DNA from: Margaritispora aquatica
Taxonomy: Eukaryota; Ascomycota; Leotiomycetes; Helotiales; Discinellaceae
Assembly (NCBI GenBank): GCA_007644065.1
Contig: VJWN01000006.1
Coordinates: forward strand, 1,426,001 to 1,490,000
Direction of reading: 5' to 3'
DNA: 64,000 nucleotides
This document shows, piece by piece, positions 55,105 to 64,000 of this stretch. The notes below the pieces were generated by a model. It searched no databases. It saw only the letters and a list, made by a program, of their open reading frames with translations, and was not told where the DNA came from. Each line of letters opens with the position of its first letter. Position 1 is the stretch's first letter. The position numbers and the translations under genes are program-made.

Positions 55105-56152
55105 TTGAGCGATCAATCGGGAATTAAGCGATGTAGATGGGAGGGAGTTGAATTGCAAGGCAAGCTAGTCTGGAGATTGGAATGGGGGATTAGAAATTAT
55201 GAAATGGGCAAGGTGCTCGAGGTTGTAGGCAAGCGGGGAGTTCTGGGCATGGATATAGATTTAACGGGGATGTAGAGAAAGAATTCACCGTATTTAATCC
55301 CAACACTGATGATCATTGCGAATTTGAGATGAATTGTGTATAAATTGCTTGACTTTGTTGAATGGTAGAAGCGCACCTCCTGAGGCCTGAAGGTCATGTG
55401 ACCATTCCCTTCACAATCTCACCAAATCATGACACGCCGAGAATCAACCACAACTTGTGACAAAACGGCAGCTGAATCAAAGGAAATTCTGTATACTGAG
55501 AGAACACAGAAGATGAATCCCCTACCAAGTAATCTCACACTCGCACGAGAAATCCAATCGTGCCAAAAGTGCCAAGACCAACATCCCTTAAAAACAAGCT
55601 AAGCGAATTTCGGTTCCCGAAACACCATCCTTCCAACATTCCTGTCCTACGACAACTGCAATAGCATTCAGCCTCCTCCAGCTAAATCGTCATCTCACAT
55701 CAGACAAGCCCGAAGCGCGCTAGAATATTACATGCTTAAGGATATGGGTATTCTTAGCACATAGTCCCGATCCACCGGTCTGAACGGTCCCCGGCTGGCT
55801 GCACTAGCTACGAAGCGAGGTATAGCTGCTAACATGTGCGGGTATGTTCGTGAAGAGAGTGACTGGTAGGAAGGTAGGCTGTGCTTGTAAGGCCTCCGAG
55901 CTGACTTACCCCATATTGCTGGTCAAGCTAGATTTTGACGGGATAACTAGTATGTATGGCCTACCTACCTTCTTGCATCCCTTTCATCTTATTTCCCGTC
56001 GTTCTGACATCCGGTATACCATTCGTTGTCTTTGAGTTCTTGTGGTTCCTTTTGTTACTTACGTCGCCAACAAAGATTCTTCCGGTGTTTTCGTTGGCTA
56101 TTGGATATAAAGTTATACACATAAAGGAGCTTGGTAGAAAGAGGAAAGAGAA
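55105..56152. promoter_or_regulatory. Upstream region of the MFS gene
   Basis: 1.05 kb with no supported gene; a short frame at 55844-56035 is probably chance. Serves as promoter of the MFS transporter. Confidence 0.4.
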
Positions 56153-59100
56153 ATGTCCTCGTCAGATGGCTGGGAACGGCAGAGTCTAACTCGCAATACG
56201 TACTCAAGTCACGGTTCAAGTACAGAAGGGGAGGCCTGGGAGAGGCGAGGCGAAGAATCGAGCACTATACCAGATCCCATACCATGGGAGATACGCCGCA
56301 TCAACAACATCAACCCCACCACCAACACAACTACACAAACCTTCCCACGACTAGAGCGCAAGGAAAGCTGGGACAGCAGCGTAAGCAATCTCTCCAGCCT
56401 GCCATCCTCACCCTTGCCCCGACGCACACAAGATCGACGGGGGAGTCGTTCCTCGCGAGAAAATTGGGACGCAAGGAGTACTCGCACATCTACTCGCAAT
56501 AGCGGTTTCAGAAGGCGAGAGCAGACCTTGAACGAGGAGAATTGGGAGAAGGAAGAAGAAAAGCAAGAGAATGAGCGAGCATGGGCGGAGGAGGAAAAAA
56601 GAGAGGTCAACGAACGGAATTGGGCAGCCGAGGAGAAAAGGGAGTCAAGTGAGCGGGAAGCCGAGAAGGAGAGGAGGAGGCGAGACAATGATCGTGCGTG
56701 GGACGAGGCGAAGGAGGGGCATTCGCTGAGGGCGAGGACTCTGGTGGATCTCGTACCGCTTGTTCTACCGAAGATCGTGGAGCCGAAGAGGAGAGAGTCG
56801 GTGGTTCAGGTGGCGCGAAAACCTGTACCTGTACCGACTCCAGCACCAGTACAAGCGGTGGTGCCGATGAGGGTCACGATCAATGAGACGCCCATTGTTA
56901 GAAAGGAGGAAGAGATGCCGATGATGAACATGACTGGAACGAGCACTCCGGACTTCGTAGACATTGAGAGCATTCCAAGCCCACTCAGGATATCGCGAGC
57001 CGAGAGCTGGAGGAACAGCGGAAGCAGCAATTCGCAACCAATACCTACTGTCCTGCGATCAGGGCCAACCGAAACCTGGGAGAACAACAACACCCCCTAT
57101 AGGGACCAGAGCATACCAATGACAATGCGCGGCGGCAGTGGCGGACGAGAATCCGCCAGCATCGACATGGAAACACCAGTAAGTCCGATCACGAACGGCG
57201 AAGCAAGCACGCCGTTGCTGCAACGTGCTGAAGCACAAGAGGCCGGACGGACAGTGGGTTCGCCTGCCAGACTGGTATTCCAGTTCAAACCGCAGCGTAG
57301 ACGGACAGGTTCGCTTCGAGGCTCGTTTCCCATCTCACCTATGAGCGTAACGCAAGTGGATTCGCATAATGGATCTGTGGGCAACTTGAACGAGTTTGCG
57401 CAGTCTCAATACTCAGTTGTGTCGATTGTCAAGTATTGCGATAAGGATATCCAGTGTGATTTCGATGATCCACCACCAGCAGCTATCAAGAAGAAAGGGG
57501 GGAAAGGCCCTGGTGCTGATGGTCTCCCTCAGGGTTCGACTCTGGCTATCTTGTTGGTGTGTACGTGCATGGCAATATTTCTTCAGGCCTTAGTAAGTTT
57601 TTCAACCCTCCTCCACGCACCCTCTTCCAGCACATTCCTTCTCTATTGCGCACTCAGAGCCATGCTAACACCTGAGTTAGGACACAACAATCATCTCAAC
57701 AGCGATTCCAAAGATAACACAGCAATTCCAATCCATCGATGAGGTAGGCTGGTATGGCTCAGCATACTTCTTGACAACCTGTTCGTTCCAGCTGTTGTGG
57801 GGCAAATTCTTCACGCTCTTCAACTTGAAGTGGGCATATCTAGTCGCCATCATAATCTTTGAGATAGGGTCTGTGATCTGTGGTGCAGCACCCAACTCTA
57901 CTGCCCTCATCGTTGGTAGATCAATAGCAGGTATTGGATCAGCAGGTATTTTTGCTGGTAGCTTCATCATAATAGGTCTGTCAGTCCCACTGGAGAAGAG
58001 AGCAAAATATGGAGCTCTGCTTGGAGCTATGTATGGTATCGCATCCGTGTGCGGTCCATTGATGGGAGGTGCCTTCACGGACCATGTGTCGTGGAGATGG
58101 TGTTTGTAAGTGATTCTCTGTCAGCTGAGAATAAGAGCTAATTTTGTGTAGCTACATCAACCTCCCACTTGGTGGTCTTGTTCTCGTAGGCATTGTCTTC
58201 TTCTTTAACCCCACAGCGCCACCAAACCCTGCTATTGCAAGTCTCTCACGAAAACAAAAGATAGAGAAGCTGGATCGATATGGAGCCCCAGTGTTTGTCG
58301 TCTGCATGGTCTGTCTCTTCCTTGCATTGCAATGGGGTGGTGTCAAGTATGGCTGGTTCTCTGGGCAGATCGTGCTGTTATTCTTCTTCTTCGCCATCAG
58401 CGGTATCGTTTGGCTGTACCTCCAATATATCGGAGGTGAGAACGCGACCCTGCCAGGCCGAATCATGAAGATGCGCTCCATATCTGCAGGTGCTTTCACA
58501 TCTTTCTGTATGGGTGGCGCATTCTTCATCCTGCTATACTATGTCTCCATATATTTCCAGGCTGTCAAGGGCCGATCTGCCGTTTCCTCTGGCTTATCCT
58601 CATTGCCCATGATTCTTGGGTTGACCATCGGGATGACCATCGCTGGCCAGACACAGCAGTATGTGAACTATATCCCACCATATGCCATTTCCTCCGCGGT
58701 CCTGGCTTCAATTGGTGCTGGCCTATTCACCACATGGACACCAGACTCTTCGCAGGGCGCGTGGATAGGATATCAAGCTCTCTTCGGCCTTGGTCAAGGT
58801 CTTGGATGGCAGCAGCCCTTCTCAATCGCGCAGACCTTCCTCGAGAACAAAGATCTACCAGTTGGTACCACTCTCATGTCAGGCTGCAAGCTTCTCGGCG
58901 GTGCCATATTCTTGTCCGTCGGCTCGAGTGTGTTCACTCAGCATCTGCAGAAGAATCTGAGTAATATTCCGGGCTTGGATGTGAAGGCTGTGATTGATGC
59001 TGGTGCGACGGGTCTTGTAGCTTCTGTGCCAGCCGCATTACTACCACAAGCAAAAGAGGCATACAATAACGCGCTGACCCATGTGTTTGCGGTTAGTGTT

Positions 59101-59202
59101 GCACTGAGCTGTCTTGCTATACTGGGTGCAGTATTGGTTGAATGGAGGCCGATCAAGAAGAAACAGCCTCCTGCACCTCCACCAGCTGGAGAGTCGGTTT
59201 AG
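56153..59202 (+). CDS. DHA2-type MFS transporter with giant N-terminal tail
   Basis: Predicted 14-span proton-drug antiporter of the major facilitator superfamily. Exons 56153-57592, 57681-58105, 58152-59202 (phases 0, 2) give 971 residues. Transporter part from about 463: [20 protein letters not shown] with [12 protein letters not shown] (span 1), [31 protein letters not shown], and motif C region [26 protein letters not shown]. This core is the normal size of fungal DHA2 pumps. The 460-residue extension is hydrophilic, with a Glu/Arg-rich segment at 123-190 and eleven Trp residues in acidic or polar settings. It is in one exon with span 1, so it is not an annotation fusion in my reading, though an internal start cannot be excluded. 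A role in efflux of a metabolite is family inference. Confidence 0.88.
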
Positions 59203-60515
59203 AGAGAAGTTTGATATATTGATATTAATGATTGTGTTTTAGCATTAGCAAAGGCGCGTTGGGGAGTTCTGGTCGCATTGTATATATATTGGTATATTGT
59301 GTACTCGAGTACACAGCAGATATAATTTACGGGTGTTGATTTAAGCTTGTCCAGAACAAATCTAGCGCCAAGCTTGTGCTGTGAAATCCGGGGTATGTTC
59401 GGGTATTATATTATATATTATATGGGGATTTTGTGTTTGTTTAACGACAGGACTCTTCCTCCATCAATATTCATCACTTTTATACGCTAAATGATTGTAA
59501 TATATTAATTGAGTATCCTCTTAACTCCAATACCTTAGTCGTTCTACAGACCGAAATACTCACTAAACTCGTGAAATCGTCCCACAATTTTCAGCCCTTT
59601 CTCCTATTTCTTTCTTATCATTCCCTCGTTCCTCCAAGACCTGACAGCCACAGGGCCAAGCGTCAGCATTAGCCGCACAAACGCAGGCCAAGATGGAATA
59701 CCTCTTTCTGGCAAAAGGTTTATTTCCCATTCAATGCCCACCTCGCAGGTGTTGGTGCATTCGCCGTTTAGTGGTATGCAGTCGTGTTAATCATTGGCCT
59801 AATTTTTTGGTGGTACTATACCGCTGTGAATAACAAGAGGCTAGTGGAAAGTTCAGTAAAGCGAGGAACCCGTTGCTTTTATTGATCTCTCATTTTTCGT
59901 TCTGGGTATAGAGCTTTGCTGCTGAGGAGTACCAGAAGAAGTCCTCAAATCAAGACCAGAGCCATTGTCTAAACTGGATTCCTGTTTGAGGAAAAGGCAC
60001 ATCCTGAGTTTTCAAGATCCACGAAAACAGAGATTCACATGTCAATGGAGAAACATGCGAAGCTTTATTGGCAATTTTCAGCTCTCCTGGAGTTTGCGGC
60101 TGACGTGTATGGTGGCTTCCACTGCCAATGTTCGAGGCGTAAGGCTGACGAGATACAACAAATCATCACTCAAAGATCAACAAGCTCTTATCAATGTTTC
60201 AGGCTTCGAACTTCGGAGGTACTGTAGTGCCGGGGCTCATCATCAGCGTGCATCAAAACATGGCGCCGAATCAGCCACTTGTATGGATGCTGATGTTATC
60301 ACCTAAAGAATCCAAGCCCTTGGAAAAATGTATAAGGTACGATTAGCGAGGGCAATCTCACCTCATTCCTCGAGCCATCTTCTTCAAGCCAACAATATTA
60401 AGACACATATTTCACGAAGAAACACTTACTTAAACTCCCGTTCTCCACCCATATCTTGAGCGGAGCGATCTCCTTTCAAATCAAACAATCGATATTGCCT
60501 CGTGTCTCTTGCACG
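59203..60515. other. 1.3-kb gap, no gene seen
   Basis: 3' flank of the MFS gene with TATA-rich stretches (59270-59440), then frames at 59965-60306 without support. The right end is the promoter of the hydrolase gene. Confidence 0.4.
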
Positions 60516-61991
60516 ATGGCTCCAGCGCTCACGTCTTCAGAAATACACGATTCACCTGCCAATATGATTCCCAGAAGGACAAACGGAACTCCCAAGAGAG
60601 TGGAGGGAACCGGAGAGGTCAATGAGAATGAGCCATTCGGTAACAATCCATTTGTATATGTACCTGGAGACGTGGACCAGAACCCATTACGCCTCCTATG
60701 GAAGGATATATGTTTTGTGCTCCAGAAGAGCATGATGCTTCCCAAGATCATTACTCCCTTATGGCCTAATGTCTCCGGACCACTTGATGAGCTTGCACCG
60801 ACGTGGTCCAACTTCTACGATTTGATTTGCCACATGAACTTATTGGCCATTCAGCTTTTCATCGTGTTTACCTTACCTTTCATGGCTGCTCTGTTCTGGT
60901 TTCTCCCCGGGGTGGTGTTTTTGGCTTGTGGTGTTATTCTCACGCTTGCAACCATGATGACGATGAGACTTCTCAATGGTCCAGAGACGACCGAATGTCT
61001 GGTTGGCCTTCCAGCCGATGGGATGCGTGTCAATGATGAGTCGGAACTTTGGTTCTTTATCAATGGTGTGGCAGTTGGGTAAGATGTGTACTGTAATATG
61101 TGAGTTTCGAAACTAACAACAGAAATAGCAAAGGCTGGCTTCAAAGTAACCTAGACCTGCTTGCCCGTACATTCCAACGAGAAGTCGTCGGTATCCACAA
61201 CCACACGTAAGTCACCCACCCCACCACTGACTCGCCCAACTAATAATCCTAGCTTTGGGTTCATCTTTGATCTCCTCGAGTGTCTTATCCAACGGGATCT
61301 GGACTACAAAACTCGCGACATCCGTCAAGCACGCTCGCTCATCCGCAAAGCCCTCGTAGCACCCACCACCAAAAGGCTCGTCCTAATCCTGCACTCCCAA
61401 GGCGGCATCGAAGGCTCCTCAATTCTCGACTGGTTGCTCTCCGATCTCTCGCACACCGTTGTCGCCAAGCTCGAGATCTTCACCTTCGGCAACGCCGCCC
61501 GCCGCTTCAACAACCCGCTCATCTCCGGTCACGGCGTGGATGAGAGTAAAGGCGGCCGCGGCGAGAGGGTCATCAAGCACATCGAGCATTACGCGAATAA
61601 TGGCGATTTTGTCGCGAACTTCGGCGTGTTGGCTTTCACGGCGCCAGAGCACCAGCCGTTTGCGGATGGGCAGGCCTTTGCGGGGACCGTGTTTAGAAGG
61701 GAGGGGAATGGCCATATGCTGAACATGCATTATCTTGATACCATGTTCATGATGGCTGATGGGAAGGTGGTGGAGGAGGGGAATCCGTTCATGAACTCTG
61801 TGATTCCTGAAAAGTAAGTCCCATTTCCTGGGTGGTGATCTAAGGTTGTGATGGTGGTAGTATTGTTGAGACTGACGATTCGTAGAACTACAGGCATGAA
61901 TGGACCGATGGTTAATGGACGCGGAGAGAGGAAGATCAAGGACGTGTCAAGGCTTTGGAAGTATATCAATGGTAAGAAGCCGAGTGATTGA
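60516..61991 (+). CDS. Membrane-anchored alpha/beta-hydrolase-like protein
   Basis: Conserved fungal protein with lipase-like features. Exons 60516-61078, 61129-61206, 61253-61813, 61886-61991, all phase 2, give 435 residues. Two adjacent hydrophobic spans lie at about 108-150 (LLAIQLFIVFTLPFMAALFW; FLPGVVFLACGVILTLATMM). The nucleophile elbow is VLILHSQGGIEGS with Ser262; the first position is Leu in place of the classical Gly of GxSxG. ANNGDFVANFGVL and HMLNMHYLDTM are candidate Asp and His regions. An ATG in the EE-rich start was chosen because the upstream frame begins without ATG. Substrate unknown; lipid ester hydrolysis at a membrane is a guess. Confidence 0.72.
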
Positions 61992-62546
61992 ATACACTGG
62001 GAATGGAGTTCGGAGAAAAGGGAAGATGGATAAGAAACGTGTAGTAACAGATGTGTGAGCGAAACTGGGATTAGTGAGTATTTTGGGTGGGACTTGCGTA
62101 AGTTGGTGGAGCATCAATTTGGTAGGAGTATTGGCGTGAAATATTTCGGTCGCAACTGATTTAGATTGTTTAGATAGATATCTCATGTTGAATGTCAGAG
62201 AATCAGCACATGACGTTGTCAACATTTCCATCTGACCCATAAACTAAGGTGATCACTTCGGAAGGCTTTCCTTTGAACGACACAGGACTTGTCAACTTTT
62301 ACATTTTCATTCAATTTGATCTACAATAAGTATTTTATTCCCATGGATGCATCCCTAATTAGCCATCACATGGAATTGCTAGCTCCCGATCCTCACTATC
62401 GAGCCTCGTACATGATAATTCTCGGAGTATCAATTCTAAGATCGTATCAGCAACACGTCCAAAGCAGCACAGCAGTACATAAGCATCAGCCAGCCTCCGT
62501 TATAAGAGCTATCTCAACCCCCAAAGCTTTAACCAAACCATAACAA
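61992..62546. other. Intergenic, no gene seen
   Basis: 555 bp between convergent transcription units; no supported frame. Confidence 0.45.
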
Positions 62547-63564
62547 TCAACCCCTGGAACCATCCGTTCTCATCTCCGCTCTAGCCACCGACTCTGGGAA
62601 AACAGAAAGCAAGAGCCTAGCATCAAAATTCACCAAAGGCCGAGTCGATCCAGTGGCACAAAGCGTGTGTGCCTTCCACTTTTCCGCATCCGGTCCTCCG
62701 CCCAAATCCTTCCATACATCAAAAGAGAAACGTCATCTTCTTAGGTCTCGCGATTACGTCTTTCGCGAATTCGAACGCGTATGCCGTATGGCACGAGTTA
62801 CAGCACCGCACGCCTGCGAAGATATACCCATCCGGAGCCTCGATCCGCGTGTTGACTCTCGACAGCGCCTCGGGCCCGGTGCGTTCGAGGCTGTAATTGT
62901 TGTAATGCCTCGTAGACGCAGTCACATAAAACCTCCCTTCGCCTTCCCGCGGCTTCCTTGGATCCATGATGGGATCGTGGTGGAAGTCGAAGTGGAACGT
63001 GCGATGTGGGCATATGGGGAACCTGAGGTTCGAGTTCGGCATTGTTTTGTTGCTCCATATGCTGGCCTGAGTGTGAGAGTGCAGACTGCGGTAGCGAATT
63101 TGGTATTGGGTCCCCGCTCGCCAGTACCACGCGTCCCTGGCGGAATTAAGCATCCATAAGTACATCACCTCGCTGCTTGAAATTGCCCCCAGGATTCTGC
63201 GCACGTGGCTGTCCTGCCCGTGGTAGAAATCATGCCTCATCAGCATCTCAAACATCACGGCACTGAGGTCACCGTGGATGTGCTCTGGCGTCTTCCAGTG
63301 TAACAGATCTGCGTACTCTGAGCTTGGGGGATGTGGTGGCGACTCTCGATTATGTGGATCATTTCGATGGGAAGGGCTCCAAGGAAAGAGTTCTCGAGGG
63401 CAAGTAACCTATTGATGGGATCAGGATACTCGAGGGCATCTGGTAGGGTTACTGAAATCCGGGCACTCGGGGGAATCTGGTTCAGTCATGGCATCGGGAG
63501 TTCGTCGAAACAATTTTTGACCTCCTCGCTTGAGGCGTGCGATACGGGCTTTGATTCTGTCCAT
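62547..63564 (-). pseudogene. F-box-like gene broken by two frameshifts
   Basis: A minus-strand gene running from ATG 63564 (MDRIKARIARLKRG) through a probable 70-nt intron (63452-63521) into LPDALEYPDPINRLLALENS followed by FLGALPIEMIHIIES, which resembles an F-box helix. The frame then changes at a run of five G (63326-63330 on the plus strand), continuing as EYADLLHWKTPEHIHGDLSA and the long middle part (RILGAISSSEVMYLW; PDGYIFAGVRCCNSC; KKMTFLF). A second change at a run of four A (62721-62724) leads to DVWKDLGGGPDAEKWKAHTL and a stop at 62547. Both breaks are single-base and in homopolymers, so they may be real mutations or sequencing errors. The F-box call is tentative. Confidence 0.55.
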
Positions 63565-64000
63565 GTTGTGCTTGTCGAATTCGTTCAAACGGAGATCTTC
63601 AAGCGTGCAAAGAAGTAGACAGTCATACAGGTATCGAGACACCTTACAAGCACCAACTGATGCTGACAGTGTTGACAGCAAAGGAGACTTCCATTGAAGT
63701 GACCTCGAGGAGTCATCACACTATAGATTTGCTAGGTGACAAGCATAAGTGAGGTTCTGTTGCTAGACTTACGCTAGGTAGGTAGGTACCTTACCTCTTC
63801 CTTACTGAACCGGTACGCTTACCGCGATTAGTACAGTATCGCACAATTATTCTTTGAAATTTGCGGGAGCCCAAATAGTACTCACTTGCGTATCTGTTAT
63901 ATCAACATCCAGACAAGGAAAAACTACATGTAACTCGGTTAGTCACTAATTGGACGCAATGATCTAATGCCGCCACGGTGCTGTGATAAACATCTCAGAA
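63565..64000. other. Window end, promoter side of the F-box-like gene
   Basis: An open frame continues upstream of the ATG at 63564 without an ATG start. A short GGTA tandem lies near 63776-63790. Nothing else is supported. Confidence 0.4.

Noticed and set aside
1..64000. CRISPR arrays, operons, ribosome binding sites
   Set aside because: The sequence is eukaryotic (spliceosomal introns throughout); no spaced direct repeats were seen.
1..64000. tRNA and rRNA genes
   Set aside because: No stretch with a tRNA-like T-arm (GTTCGANNC) in proper context or rRNA-like conserved core was found by eye; tRNAscan and Rfam would be decisive.

Overview
This 64-kb window is nuclear DNA of a filamentous ascomycete. 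The evidence is many short spliceosomal introns (about 45-160 nt, GTANGT-type donors, YAG acceptors), compact divergent promoters, and typical ascomycete proteins such as a GMN-less CorA-like protein, a Ysc84/SYLF protein with a long disordered tail, and Ecp2-like (Hce2) secreted proteins. The composition suggests a plant-associated Leotiomycete, but no marker here fixes the species. I joined exons by reading frames, splice signals and family knowledge; no search was run.

Left block (0.7-17.9 kb) is mostly housekeeping: RPS4 (-), a class I methyltransferase (+), the Sec61 gamma subunit SSS1 (-) divergent from the purine enzyme ADE1 (+), a CPSF6/7-like RRM protein (+), a CNNM/Mam3-like DUF21-CBS membrane protein (+), a SET-domain lysine methyltransferase (-) sharing a 185-bp promoter with the coenzyme Q gene COQ4 (+), and a PDCD5 homologue (-) convergent with COQ4.

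The 18-34 kb block is gene-poor and rich in secreted-protein genes: two paralogous Hce2/Ecp2-like genes in opposite orientation (20.3 and 31.1 kb), a six-cysteine secreted protein (21.7 kb) and a secreted protein with a cysteine-dense N-terminus (23.4 kb). A Ysc84/SYLF actin-regulator gene and a small single-span membrane protein lie between them. Long gaps hold microsatellites and no supported gene.

The 34-47 kb block holds a small unknown protein, a GMN-less CorA-like membrane protein, a 1077-residue fusion of a protein-kinase domain with a C-terminal von Willebrand A domain (the most unusual architecture here), a tiny membrane protein, and a head-to-head pair of a class C beta-lactamase-type serine hydrolase (-) and an FAD monooxygenase (+).

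The 47-54 kb block is AT-rich and carries only small genes, including a local family of short coiled-coil proteins with a CxxC...C core (two intact, one degenerate). The right end has an EthD-domain gene, a DHA2-type MFS transporter with an unusual 460-residue tryptophan-punctuated cytosolic tail, a membrane-anchored alpha/beta hydrolase, and an F-box-like gene that appears broken by two homopolymer frameshifts.
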